Shown one piece after another: positions 33,751 through 43,107 of a DNA stretch of 64,000 nt; the first letter of the stretch is position 1; each line of letters starts with the position of its first letter. A program made the position numbers and the translations under genes. This stretch comes from Aliikangiella maris. Its GTDB lineage: Bacteria > Pseudomonadota > Gammaproteobacteria > Enterobacterales > Kangiellaceae. Below the pieces are notes generated by a model. The model saw nothing but the letters and a program-made list of their open reading frames with translations. It did no database searches and was not told where the DNA came from. The DNA lies in NCBI RefSeq assembly GCF_040719265.1, contig NZ_JBFDAH010000006.1, forward strand, positions 62,001-126,000, read 5' to 3'.

Positions 33751-34995
33751 ATGTTCAGAGATTATTACTCATTTGCAAAAACTAACAGTCACTTTTTACT
33801 GTTTGGTTTATTAACCGCGTTTTTCGGCAATTTTGGCCAAACATTTTTTATCGCCTGGTTTGGTCAATCGATTCAGCAAACCTTTCAACTCAGTGCGGTT
33901 GAATACGGCCTAGTATATTCAGCAGCGACACTCGCCAGTGGCTTTATTATTTTATTTGTCGGTGCACTACTCGATAAAACACCGTTAAAGCAATTTACTT
34001 TTTTTACCAGCAGCGGTCTCTTTATTGCCTGTTTGCTCATTTATTTTTGCGATTCTATCTGGCAACTGGCTGTCGCATTGTTTTTATTACGCTTTTGCGG
34101 ACAAGGCCTAATGTTTCATATTGCTTACACTTCAATGGCCCGTTATTTCGATAAAAACAGAGGAAAAGCACTTGGGATTGTTAGTATGGGAATGCCTATC
34201 GGCGAAGCCATTTTGCCAATTATTGCAGTAGTGTTAATTGCATCAGTCGGCTGGCAAACCAGCTGGTTGATTTTAGGTATAACCGTAGCAATTATTTATT
34301 GGCCATTAATGCATTATTTTTTAGAGAAATCTTCCGAGCGCATTCAGTTATTTCAAGACGCAATTAATAATCAAACATCAGACAGTCAACACTGGAACCG
34401 TAGTCAGGTGGTAAAAGATCCTTGTTTTTGGTCTTTAATCCCTTTAGTCATGGCTCCGGCATTTATCGTCACAGGAATATTTATTCATCAAAGTGAACTG
34501 CTTAAATTTAAAAGCTGGAGTGAAGAGTGGTTTGCAGTTTGCTTTACTATTTATGCATTTGCGCACTTTAAATCATCTGTTGTTGTAGGTTCACTGGTAG
34601 ATAAATACGGTAGTAAACAACTCATTCAGTACTTTTTACTGCCAATGTTTGCTGCCGTTGCGCTACTCACCGCACCGATAAACTATCCATTTATGACAGT
34701 CATTTTTATGTTTTTACTTGGCGTCACAATTGGTTCAGCTAGCCCAATTGTCGGCTCACTGTGGGTAGAAATTTATGGTAATAAAAATATTGGCGCTATT
34801 CGTTCAATGGTTACTTCGATTATGGTTGTCTCTACCGCAATCTCTCCCGCATTAATGGGGTGGTTATTCGATATAGGACAGAGTTATCAACAAGTTTTAA
34901 TTTATTTATTAATATATCAAGCGACAGCCTGGATATTGGTGAAATTTTATGTGTTAACCAAAGTCAGCCAAAGATCACTTAACGACAAGAAATAA
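33751..34995 (+). CDS. Major facilitator superfamily transporter
   Basis: A 414-aa inner-membrane protein with about 12 hydrophobic helices and the usual central cytoplasmic loop (around residues 190-225). FVGALLDKTPLKQF resembles the loop 2-3 MFS signature and VGSLVDKYGSK the equivalent loop of the second half. It looks like the oxalate/formate or monocarboxylate-type antiporter subgroup in overall shape, but I cannot name the substrate. It lies after the dUTPase gene and is convergent with the 2-hydroxyacid dehydrogenase. Confidence 0.88.
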   Translation: MFRDYYSFAKTNSHFLLFGLLTAFFGNFGQTFFIAWFGQSIQQTFQLSAVEYGLVYSAATLASGFIILFVGALLDKTPLKQFTFFTSSGLFIACLLIYFCDSIWQLAVALFLLRFCGQGLMFHIAYTSMARYFDKNRGKALGIVSMGMPIGEAILPIIAVVLIASVGWQTSWLILGITVAIIYWPLMHYFLEKSSERIQLFQDAINNQTSDSQHWNRSQVVKDPCFWSLIPLVMAPAFIVTGIFIHQSELLKFKSWSEEWFAVCFTIYAFAHFKSSVVVGSLVDKYGSKQLIQYFLLPMFAAVALLTAPINYPFMTVIFMFLLGVTIGSASPIVGSLWVEIYGNKNIGAIRSMVTSIMVVSTAISPALMGWLFDIGQSYQQVLIYLLIYQATAWILVKFYVLTKVSQRSLNDKK

Positions 34996-35084
34996 GCAAA
35001 AAAATACCAATAGCAACGCTTAAAAATTAAAGTACAAGTTAAGTTACTCAAATCTCAAGATTTCTTAATCGAGATTATCCTTAA

Positions 35085-36038
35085 TTAAACCACTCGATTT
35101 TCACTTTGCTGATTTAAAAATGCTTTAATATTTTGAGCAACACCATTAATAAGTCGCTGCTGCGCCTGCTGACTGCCCCAAGCGATATGATGAGTTAACG
35201 TTAAATTGTTATGTTGCGCAGTTGATAATAGATGAGTTACTGGCGGCGGTTCTTGTTCTAATACATCGATAATCGCATGTTGGATATGGCCAGATTGCAA
35301 TGCCTCTAACAATGCAGCCGAATCAACGAGTCCGCCCCTGGCAGTGTTAATAAAAATACAACCCGGCTTTAATAATGCCAATCTTTCTCGATTAAATAAT
35401 TGTTCTGTTTGCTGAGTCAAAGGACAATGAATAGTATAAATATCTGACTCAGCTAAAACCGTATTAAAGTCTTTTCTTCCTGCTCTAATTTGTTGGGCAC
35501 CAAAATGTTCAGAAATCAGTACACGCATACCAAAAGCTTCAGCAATTCGGGCAACGCCCCGACCTAATTCACCATAACCTAAAATCCCCAAGGTTTTACC
35601 TGCAAGTTCAGCAATAGCAAAATCGATCTGGCAAAAATGAGTACTTTCATGCCAAGGTTTATGACTATTATTAGCGAGATATTCAGGTACACGATTAACA
35701 TAGCTCAAAAGAAAAGCAAACACATATTGAGTGACAGATTGTGTCGAATAACCACTGACATTGGTGACTGCAATTTGCTTTTGTTGAGCACTTTGCAAGT
35801 CAATATTATTTGTACCTGTTGCGGTAACACAAATTAATTTTAACTCAGGTAACTGTTCAATTATTTCAGTTGTAATGCTAACTTTATTGGTAATAATAAT
35901 TTGCGCATTCTGACAACGCTCGACCACTTGATCAGATGAAGTCGCATCAAAAATAGTAAGTTCACTGACTAGATGATTAATATTTGTCAGGTCTACTTGA
36001 GAATCAATTGTTGCTCTATCTAAAAAAACGGCCTTCAT
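35085..36038 (-). CDS. D-2-hydroxyacid dehydrogenase, glycerate dehydrogenase (HprA)-like
   Basis: A 317-aa NAD-dependent oxidoreductase. The Rossmann motif is LGILGYGELGRGVARIAEAF (GxGxxG), and the catalytic triad is visible: Arg in NTARGGLVD, Glu in DVLEQEPP, and His in LTHHIAWGS. The HHIAW form is typical of hydroxypyruvate/glycerate reductases. The substrate is otherwise not determined. It starts 10 nt downstream of truB on the same strand, so it may be read from the infB-truB transcript. Confidence 0.9.
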   Translation of the reverse strand: MKAVFLDRATIDSQVDLTNINHLVSELTIFDATSSDQVVERCQNAQIIITNKVSITTEIIEQLPELKLICVTATGTNNIDLQSAQQKQIAVTNVSGYSTQSVTQYVFAFLLSYVNRVPEYLANNSHKPWHESTHFCQIDFAIAELAGKTLGILGYGELGRGVARIAEAFGMRVLISEHFGAQQIRAGRKDFNTVLAESDIYTIHCPLTQQTEQLFNRERLALLKPGCIFINTARGGLVDSAALLEALQSGHIQHAIIDVLEQEPPPVTHLLSTAQHNNLTLTHHIAWGSQQAQQRLINGVAQNIKAFLNQQSENRVV

Positions 36039-36048
36039 TATTTTCTAT

Positions 36049-36960
36049 TTAATCCCTAACAACTAATCTTTTAGGTGCTAACATTAATTCTTCATTAATT
36101 TCAGCAACCCCCATGAACTCACCAGACTCATTATAGACACGAATCAACTCACCAGGCTCGAACTCATTAAAGCTGACGGGATTACCATTGGAAAAATAAT
36201 GCGCACTATCATCATCCAGTATGGCTTCATTTAAATGTAGCAATGCACTATCCATTGGCAATAAAAATCCATCAAGACTTTCATTTCTCTCACGACAATC
36301 TTCCAGCTCACCGAGTGTGACCATTTGCTCCAAAGGATAATCAGCAACAAAGGTTCGTCTTAATTCAATGACATGAGCGCCGCACGCTAACAGTTGTCCA
36401 AGATCATCAACAATGTTACGGATGTATGTCCCTTTACTACATTCGATTTCTAACTGAACCTGATCATTGGAAAAATCTAATAACGCTAAATGATAGATGT
36501 GAATATCTCGCGCTTCACGCTCAACTTCAATTCCTTGGCGAGCCAACTTATAAAGAGGCTGTCCCTGATGCTTTAAAGCTGAAAACATCGAAGGAATCTG
36601 CTTGATATCGCCTTTGAATTGCTCCAATGCTTTTAACAATTGACGGCGGCTAACTTCTACTGGTTTTGTTTCAGTAATTTCGCCAGTTGAATCGCAAGAG
36701 TCAGTGCGAACACCTAATTGTGCGGTGACACGATAGCCTTTGTCTGAATTTAATAAATACTGAGAAAACTTGGTGGCCTCACCAAAACATATTGGCAACA
36801 TACCAGTTGCTAATGGGTCAAGTGCGCCGGTATGCCCCGCTTTTGCAGCAAAAAACAATCGCTTAACTTTTTGCAGCGCTTCATTAGAACTCAAACCTTG
36901 TGGTTTATCCAAGAGTAATATGCCACTAATACTTCGGCCTTTTTTGCCTCGTCTACCCAT
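36049..36960 (-). CDS. truB: tRNA pseudouridine-55 synthase
   Basis: A 303-aa TruB, which makes the universal pseudouridine in the T-loop of tRNAs. GILLLDKPQGLSSNEAL and the catalytic motif AGHTGALDPLATGMLP (Asp about residue 48) are intact; CSKGTYIRNIVDDLG follows. The C-terminal PUA-like domain is present. Basic N-terminal extension MGRRGKKGRS. It follows rbfA by 200 nt, the standard infB-rbfA-truB order, although the rpsO and pnp genes that usually follow are absent from the window. Confidence 0.97.
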   Translation of the reverse strand: MGRRGKKGRSISGILLLDKPQGLSSNEALQKVKRLFFAAKAGHTGALDPLATGMLPICFGEATKFSQYLLNSDKGYRVTAQLGVRTDSCDSTGEITETKPVEVSRRQLLKALEQFKGDIKQIPSMFSALKHQGQPLYKLARQGIEVEREARDIHIYHLALLDFSNDQVQLEIECSKGTYIRNIVDDLGQLLACGAHVIELRRTFVADYPLEQMVTLGELEDCRERNESLDGFLLPMDSALLHLNEAILDDDSAHYFSNGNPVSFNEFEPGELIRVYNESGEFMGVAEINEELMLAPKRLVVRD

Positions 36961-37160
36961 CCGAGTTAATACCTATACCAGTTACTATTAATAATTTTTA
37001 CTATCGATAAATTTTACGATTTATAACGACACTTTTTATAAAAACGCTTTCAATGCTCATTATTATATCTGGTCAAAATCACGATGCCGATAAACGTCTG
37101 GATGAATAAGCGGGTGAGTGAAATTTTCTGTAACAAACTATCACTCAATGCGGCTAAAAC

Positions 37161-37547
37161 TTATTCTGAATCTTCCTGAGTATTCCCATCTTTATCACGC
37201 GCTTTTTTAATCAGTGCAGACAGTTCGCTGCCTCGAGCAATCGACTGATCAAAGGCAAACTTAATTTCCGGTACAACACGCATTTGCATTCTTTTACCCA
37301 CCAGACTACGAATAAAGCCCACAGCCTGATTTAATACATCAACAGCGCTATCAATTGACTTTTTATCTTCGGGTATCCCTAAAAAAGTAACATAGGCGGT
37401 CACATAATAAAGATCGCGAGAGATATCAATTCCTGAAACAGTGACCATTCCAACTCTGGGATCTTTAATTTCCATTTGAATAATTTGTGCTAATTCACGC
37501 TGTAATTGCTCAGCAACCCGATCTGTTCGATTAAATTCTCTTGCCAT
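37161..37547 (-). CDS. rbfA: Ribosome-binding factor A
   Basis: A 128-aa KH-fold protein that binds the 30S subunit and aids 16S 5'-end maturation, important in the cold. RVAEQLQRELAQIIQMEIKD and the helix-kink-helix RVVPEIKFAFDQSIARGSEL are family signatures. It lies 150 nt downstream of infB; the spacer contains a stem-loop and three 16-bp tandem repeats. Confidence 0.96.
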   Translation of the reverse strand: MAREFNRTDRVAEQLQRELAQIIQMEIKDPRVGMVTVSGIDISRDLYYVTAYVTFLGIPEDKKSIDSAVDVLNQAVGFIRSLVGKRMQMRVVPEIKFAFDQSIARGSELSALIKKARDKDGNTQEDSE

Positions 37548-37559
37548 GACTCAGTATCC

Positions 37560-37607
37560 GCTTGTTTAGCTTAATGCTTGTTTAGCTTAATGCTTGTTTA
37601 GCTTAAT
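37560..37607. repeat. Three perfect 16-bp tandem repeats between infB and rbfA
   Basis: GCTTGTTTAGCTTAAT is repeated exactly three times (37560-37575, 37576-37591, 37592-37607), starting 13 nt before the rbfA ATG on the transcribed strand. The copy number may vary between strains and could change the rbfA leader. Confidence 0.95.
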
Positions 37608-37634
37608 GGTTTAGATGAATGAAAGTACCTAAAC

Positions 37635-37663
37635 CACAAAGACAGGCAATCGCCTGTCTTGTG
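37635..37663 (-). terminator. Stem-loop between infB and rbfA
   Basis: A near-perfect 12-bp stem (CACAA-GACAGGC against GCCTGTCTTGTG, one bulged A) with a 4-nt loop, 35 nt after the infB stop. There is no clear T-run on the minus strand, so it is more likely a processing or stability hairpin than a full terminator. Confidence 0.55.
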
Positions 37664-37697
37664 TTAATAATTTACCGCCAGATAACGGTAGTGTTTG

Positions 37698-40541
37698 CTA
37701 TAAGGTGCGAGCCACTTCAATGATTTCAAATACTTCAATCTGATCACCAGTTTTGACATCATTATAATTTTTAACACCAATACCACATTCCATGCCATTG
37801 CGCACTTCACCAACGTCATCTTTAAAGCGACGCAGTGATTCTAGCTCACCTTCATAAATAACCACGTTATCACGTAATACACGAATTGGATTATTACGTT
37901 TAACAATTCCTTCTATAACCATACAACCGGCAATTGCACCAAGTTTTGGTGACTTAAACACATCTCGCACTTCGGCAAGACCAATGATCTGCTGTTTCTT
38001 CTCAGGAGAAAGCATTCCCGACATGGCCGCTTTAACTTCATCAATCAAGTCGTAAATAACGCTATAGTAGCGTAGGTCAACACCTTCTTTATCAACCACT
38101 TTTCGCGCACTTGAATCAGCACGAACATTAAAGCCAATTACAATGGCGTTTGATGCTGCGGCAAGCGTAACATCAGTTTCTGCGATAGCACCTACAGCAG
38201 CAGACAGTACATTTACCTGAACTTCATCGGTAGAAAGTTCCATCAGTGAACTCTGAATGGCTTCAGCCGAGCCTTGTACGTCTGCTTTTACAACAACATT
38301 AATCGATAGAACTTCACCACTGCCCATATTGGCAAACATATTTTCCAATTTGGCTTTTTGTTGTTTGGCCATTTGAATTTCTTTGTACTTTCCTTGACGG
38401 AAATTAGCCACTTCACGTGCTTTTCGCTCATCAGGAACAACAGATATTTCATCTCCTGCCTCCGGTACACCAGAAAGCCCCAGAACCTCGACGGGAATAG
38501 AAGGGCCCGCACTTTGCACTGGTTTACCATTTTCATCATTTAATGCTCGTACCCGGCCGTAATGAAAGCCAGCCAATAAAATATCACCAACGCGCAGTTC
38601 ACCAGATTGAACCAGTACGCTTGCGACAGTACCGCGACCTTTATCAAGGCGCGCTTCAATAACGATCCCTTTTGCCGGACCACTATTTACCGCCGTCAGC
38701 TCCTGTAATTCAGCCAAAATTGAAATGTTTTCCAGTAACTCCGCAACGCCTTGGCCAGTTTTCGCTGAGACATGGATAAACGGTATATCACCGCCCCAAT
38801 CTTCAGGAATTACATCATGTTGTGATAATTCATTTTTGACTCGATCAGGATCAGCCTGTTCTTTATCAATTTTGTTGACTGCTACCAACAATTGAACATT
38901 AGCTGCTTTCGCATGCTTAATTGCTTCAATCGTTTGCGGCATCACGCCATCATCCGCAGCGACCACCAACACAACAATATCAGTTGCGTTTGCACCACGC
39001 GCACGCATCGCTGTAAAAGCAGCATGGCCAGGTGTATCTAAAAATGTAATCATGCCACGATCGGTATCGACATGGTATGCACCAATGTGCTGTGTAATTC
39101 CGCCGGCTTCGCCATCAGCAACTTGTGACTGGCGGATATAATCCAGTAATGATGTTTTACCATGGTCAACATGGCCCATGATGGTAACAACGGGCGCTCT
39201 TGAAACAGCTTGACCGTCATTGACAACAGCTTCCATTAATTCGATTTCAGCAGCATTATCAGCTAATAAAATAACTTCGTAACCCATTTCTTCAGCGACT
39301 AGCTGGGCTGTTTCCTGATCAATCGTTTGATTGATCGTTGCCATTGTGCCAAGCCCCATCATGGTCTTAATGACTTCGTTTGCTTTAACCGTCATCCTTT
39401 GCGCCAAATCCCCTACAGTAATTGACTCAGGAATCTGAACAGGTTGTTTTGCTACAGCGGTTGTCGGCTTCTTAAATCCATGCTTCATTGACTTAGGTGC
39501 AACCATTGGTTTTCTTTCATCAGATAATTTCTTTTCATCCCTGAAACTACGGTGAATTGGCCGTCTGAATTCTGTCAACATATCTGTTGGATTATCCATT
39601 TCAGAACGGGTCTTCTTTTTCTTCTTGCGCTTTTTACGTCTATCTTTATCGTTCAGTCTTTCCGAATCGAAATCTGAATCGTTCTCGCGCCAGCCAGGCT
39701 TATTAAATACAATTGGCTCATCTTTCTGTTTAGTTGCTGCGTCACCTTGCGATCTAGCTTTTGCTTCAGCCGCTTTCTTTTTCGCTATTTCAGCAGCAGC
39801 TTGGGCCTCAGCAGCAACTTTTTCAGTAGCCAAACGAGTCGCTTCGGCTTCAGCAATGGCTTTTGCTTCATTCTCGGCCTGCATACGCATTTCTTGCATT
39901 TTTTGCTCTTCCGCAATTTTGCGTGCTTCTTCGGCAGCGAGCTCTTCAGCTTGTTTGGCAGCTTGTTCATCGACTTGTACTTCAGCGCCAGTATCAACAG
40001 TACTGTCAGCGCTTTCACTTTCAGATGTGGCTGTTGTCTCATCGTCATCAGTTTCTTTAGCAACGACTTGTTCAGCTACTTCATTTGATTCTGTAATTTC
40101 GACGGTATCTTCAGTTTCAACCACATCATTATCATTAATTATGCTTTCAACTTCAAGTGCAGGCTCTGCAACAGGAAGTTCAGTATTCACTGGTAATTCA
40201 GTAGCATCAGTTAATTCGGCTTCTTCAGGCTCGGTGCGCTTAACATAAGTACGTCGTTTACGCACTTCAACATTAACGGTTTTCGACTTTCCACCTGCAC
40301 CCGACATTTTCAGTGAGCTTTTTGTGGTGCGTTTAAGCGTTATCTTTTTGGGGGCTGACGAAGCACCTTCTGATTCACCATGGCTTTTCTTGAGGTGAGC
40401 CAATAACTTTTTTTTCTGTTCTTCGGATACAACATCGTCAGCACCAGACAATTCAACGCCCGCACTTCGCATTTGCTCGAGCAGCTTGTCGACTGGCGTT
40501 CCAACAATTTTGGCTAATTTCTCTACTGTCACTTGCGACAT
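37698..40541 (-). CDS. infB: Translation initiation factor IF-2
   Basis: A 947-aa GTPase that brings fMet-tRNA to the 30S subunit and promotes subunit joining. The IF2_N module MSQVTVEKLAKIVGTPVDKL is at the start, followed by about 280 residues of Glu/Ala/Lys-rich low-complexity linker, a basic KKRKKKKK patch, and a second IF2_N module. The G domain begins near residue 450: GHVDHGKTS, DTPGHAAF and NKID. Domains II, III and the C-terminal fMet-binding domain follow. It lies 22 nt downstream of nusA. The linker creates long spurious frames on the other strand. Confidence 0.99.
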   Translation of the reverse strand: MSQVTVEKLAKIVGTPVDKLLEQMRSAGVELSGADDVVSEEQKKKLLAHLKKSHGESEGASSAPKKITLKRTTKSSLKMSGAGGKSKTVNVEVRKRRTYVKRTEPEEAELTDATELPVNTELPVAEPALEVESIINDNDVVETEDTVEITESNEVAEQVVAKETDDDETTATSESESADSTVDTGAEVQVDEQAAKQAEELAAEEARKIAEEQKMQEMRMQAENEAKAIAEAEATRLATEKVAAEAQAAAEIAKKKAAEAKARSQGDAATKQKDEPIVFNKPGWRENDSDFDSERLNDKDRRKKRKKKKKTRSEMDNPTDMLTEFRRPIHRSFRDEKKLSDERKPMVAPKSMKHGFKKPTTAVAKQPVQIPESITVGDLAQRMTVKANEVIKTMMGLGTMATINQTIDQETAQLVAEEMGYEVILLADNAAEIELMEAVVNDGQAVSRAPVVTIMGHVDHGKTSLLDYIRQSQVADGEAGGITQHIGAYHVDTDRGMITFLDTPGHAAFTAMRARGANATDIVVLVVAADDGVMPQTIEAIKHAKAANVQLLVAVNKIDKEQADPDRVKNELSQHDVIPEDWGGDIPFIHVSAKTGQGVAELLENISILAELQELTAVNSGPAKGIVIEARLDKGRGTVASVLVQSGELRVGDILLAGFHYGRVRALNDENGKPVQSAGPSIPVEVLGLSGVPEAGDEISVVPDERKAREVANFRQGKYKEIQMAKQQKAKLENMFANMGSGEVLSINVVVKADVQGSAEAIQSSLMELSTDEVQVNVLSAAVGAIAETDVTLAAASNAIVIGFNVRADSSARKVVDKEGVDLRYYSVIYDLIDEVKAAMSGMLSPEKKQQIIGLAEVRDVFKSPKLGAIAGCMVIEGIVKRNNPIRVLRDNVVIYEGELESLRRFKDDVGEVRNGMECGIGVKNYNDVKTGDQIEVFEIIEVARTL

Positions 40542-40563
40542 ATAAACCCCCGTACTTAGACGA

Positions 40564-42057
40564 TTATTCAGTAAACCAAGGTGCGCGTGCGGTCATTATC
40601 AGTTTTGCGGCACGGGTTTCATCTAACTCATCAATATCGAGTAAATCATCAACAGATTGTTCGGCCAGATCTTCCATTGTTATGATACCCTTGCTTGCTA
40701 ACACAAATGCAAGGTGACGATCCATTCCTTCCATAGTCAATAAATCTTCTGCAGGCTCATTACCTTCCAGTTTTTCTTCAGATGCAATCGCTTTGGTTAG
40801 CAATACATCTTTAGCGCGTTGCTTTAACGCGTCAATTAGTTCTTCTTCGAAACCTTCAATTTCCAGCATTTCTGACTGAGGTACATAAGCGACTTCTTCG
40901 ATGGAAGTGAAACCTTCCTGTACCAGTACTTCTGCTAATTCATCATCAACATCAAGTTCTTTGACAAATAACTCAATTAATCCCTGATTTTCTTCTTTAC
41001 TTTTTGACTCAGCATCTTCAACAGTCATTACATTCAGGGTCCAACCAGTCAACTGACTGGCTAAGCGAACGTTTTGACCATTTCGACCAATTGCCTGTGC
41101 TAACTGATCTTCAGCAACAGCAATGTCCATTGTATGTTTATCTTCTTCAACAATAATTGAAGCGACTTCTGCGGGAGCCATAGCATTAATAACAAATTGT
41201 GCGGGATTATCATCAAACAGCACAATATCAATTCTCTCCCCCGCCAATTCACCAGATACGGCCTGTACTCGAGAACCTCTCATACCAACACAAGCCCCAA
41301 CAGGGTCAATACGTCGATCATTGGTTTTAACCGCAATTTTGGCACGCGACCCAGGATCACGAGCAGCCCCTTTGAGTTCAATTACCTCTTCAGCAATTTC
41401 AGGCACTTCAATTCGAAACAACTCTACCAACATTTCGGGTTTTGCTCGGCTAACAAATAATTGAGGGCCGCGAACTTCTGGATTAATGGCATATAGCAGA
41501 CCACGAATTCTGTCGCCGGCTCTGACCGCTTCTCGCGGCATCATTTCTTCTTTTGGAATAATTGCTTCGGCATTATTACCCAAATCAAGGATAATTGAGT
41601 CTCGATTGGTTTTCTTAACAACACCAGTAACCAGCTCACCCACTTTTGACTCAAAAGCTTCAAGTACTTTCGCTCTTTCAGCTTCTCGAACTTTTTGGAC
41701 AATAACCTGTTTCGCCGTTTGTGCCGCGATACGACCAAAAGCAATCGATTCAATTTGCTCTTCGATATACTCACCAGCTTGAATCTCAGGACTATCCAGA
41801 CGAGCTGCCTCTAAAGTAATTTCTGATAAAGGATTTTCTAGTATTCCATCTTGAGAATCGACAATTAACCAACGTCGGAAAGTATCATAATGACCAGTAT
41901 CGCGATCAATAGATACGCGAACATCAATATCAATTCCTTGTTTTTTCTTGGTTGCAGTAGCAATTGCTGCTTCAATCGCTTGAAATATAACATCACGACC
42001 AACATCTTTTTCGTTGGAAACCGCATCAACTACTAACAAAATCTCTTTATTGTTCAT
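40564..42057 (-). CDS. nusA: Transcription termination/antitermination factor NusA
   Basis: A 497-aa RNA polymerase-binding factor. The N-terminal domain (about 1-130) is followed by an S1 domain (VGELVTGVVKKTNRDSIILDLG), two KH domains (DPVGACVGMRGSRVQAV; AIGRNGQNVRLASQLTGW) and two C-terminal acidic repeats (about residues 360-420 and 435-495), the arrangement typical of gammaproteobacteria. It modulates pausing, termination and antitermination. It lies 67 nt downstream of rimP and 22 nt before infB. In E. coli NusA autoregulates this operon; the terminators upstream of rimP would be natural targets here. Confidence 0.99.
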   Translation of the reverse strand: MNNKEILLVVDAVSNEKDVGRDVIFQAIEAAIATATKKKQGIDIDVRVSIDRDTGHYDTFRRWLIVDSQDGILENPLSEITLEAARLDSPEIQAGEYIEEQIESIAFGRIAAQTAKQVIVQKVREAERAKVLEAFESKVGELVTGVVKKTNRDSIILDLGNNAEAIIPKEEMMPREAVRAGDRIRGLLYAINPEVRGPQLFVSRAKPEMLVELFRIEVPEIAEEVIELKGAARDPGSRAKIAVKTNDRRIDPVGACVGMRGSRVQAVSGELAGERIDIVLFDDNPAQFVINAMAPAEVASIIVEEDKHTMDIAVAEDQLAQAIGRNGQNVRLASQLTGWTLNVMTVEDAESKSKEENQGLIELFVKELDVDDELAEVLVQEGFTSIEEVAYVPQSEMLEIEGFEEELIDALKQRAKDVLLTKAIASEEKLEGNEPAEDLLTMEGMDRHLAFVLASKGIITMEDLAEQSVDDLLDIDELDETRAAKLIMTARAPWFTE

Positions 42058-42124
42058 AACAATATCAGCCTCAATAAAAAACCGAATATAAAACTGTAGA
42101 ATAAATCACTCAGCGTTCCAAATT

Positions 42125-42580
42125 TTAGCTAAAATCTGCAACCAAATTCGCTCTATCAATATCTCCAAATTCTAGTAAAAATTCTTGATTATCAACCAGT
42201 ATTTTAAGTTGTTCTCCATGAACTGATTCCAGCTTTCCCTTAAATTTGCGTCGTCCTTGTACACCGACATGACAACGAACTTGCATCTCATGACCAATAA
42301 ATTGTTGGAAATGCGCTAGGGTAAAAAGTGGTCTGTCTAATCCAGGTGAAGAAACCTCTAAATTGAACTGACTCGAAATTGGATCTTCTACTTCTAAAAT
42401 ACCACTGACCTGATGACTGACACTGGCACAATCATCAACCGTAATTCCATTTTCATGATCGATATAAATTCTCAAAACAGAATGCTTACCTTGACTAATA
42501 TATTCGATACCTAAAAACTCATATCCCAATGCTTCAGCCGCAGGGCGAAGCATTTCGGTTAATTCATCGACTTTTGCCAT
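42125..42580 (-). CDS. rimP: Ribosome maturation factor RimP
   Basis: A 151-aa protein required for 30S maturation. AAEALGYEFLGIEYISQGKHSVLRIYID and VEDPISSQFNLEVSSPGLDRPLF are family signatures, and the C-terminal SH3-like domain is present. The ATG at 42580 has AAAGG 8-9 nt upstream; a GTG at 42589 is also in frame but poorly placed. It is the first protein gene of the rimP-nusA-infB-rbfA-truB cluster. Confidence 0.97.
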   Translation of the reverse strand: MAKVDELTEMLRPAAEALGYEFLGIEYISQGKHSVLRIYIDHENGITVDDCASVSHQVSGILEVEDPISSQFNLEVSSPGLDRPLFTLAHFQQFIGHEMQVRCHVGVQGRRKFKGKLESVHGEQLKILVDNQEFLLEFGDIDRANLVADFS

Positions 42581-42629
42581 GTCAAGCACCTTTAAATTCG
42601 TTGCAATAACCCTTCAGGTAAATCGCACA

Positions 42630-42658
42630 AACAAAAAATGGGCACATAAGGCCCATTT
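42630..42658 (-). terminator. Intrinsic terminator in the rimP leader
   Basis: On the minus strand an 8-bp stem (AAATGGGC/GCCCATTT) with a 7-nt loop is followed by a run of six T. It lies about 50 nt before the rimP ATG, downstream of the initiator tRNA gene. Position and structure suit an attenuator controlling entry into rimP-nusA-infB. Confidence 0.75.
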
Positions 42659-42811
42659 CGACATACATAACTGTCCTGAACTTGTTACTGATTTTATTTT
42701 AAACATTCCCAGCATCATCATCAATGATGCCAGTAAATATAAATCAGATTACAAAATTTTCAGGAAGAACCTTACTCTGTCATAGTCAAATACCATTATA
42801 CCCGACTTATT

Positions 42812-42838
42812 AAAAAGCCCCAATTAGTGGGGCTTTTT
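42812..42838. terminator. Strong bidirectional terminator downstream of tRNA-fMet
   Basis: AAAAAGCCCC (42812-42821) pairs with GGGGCTTTTT (42829-42838) around a 7-nt loop, giving A/T-rich flanks on both strands. It starts 13 nt after the tRNA 3' end on the minus strand and separates it from the rimP leader. Confidence 0.88.
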
Positions 42839-42850
42839 AACGTATAAAAT

Positions 42851-42927
<77 letters not shown>

Positions 42928-43107
42928 TCAACGTGGACGGAATTCTAACGAAAGCCTCGGCTAATAACAAGTAATATTATCATTTCATTTAGATATTTTA
43001 TTGTAGTTGATCAAATTAACCGCAATTTTCTTTTATCTGGCAGTAATTTGGCGCTAAATAAGGTATTCTATTTCAAACGAGATTTTAAACGTGCGGAGAA
43101 CACGGTT

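Noticed and set aside
39625..40248. Long Ser/Ala-rich reading frame opposite infB
   Set aside because: It is the complement of the Glu/Ala/Lys-rich low-complexity linker of IF-2; no family features or ribosome site.
43048..43107. Upstream TTG extension of the large sensor gene
   Set aside because: It would add 20 basic residues before a clear signal peptide; the TTG at 43108 has the better ribosome site.
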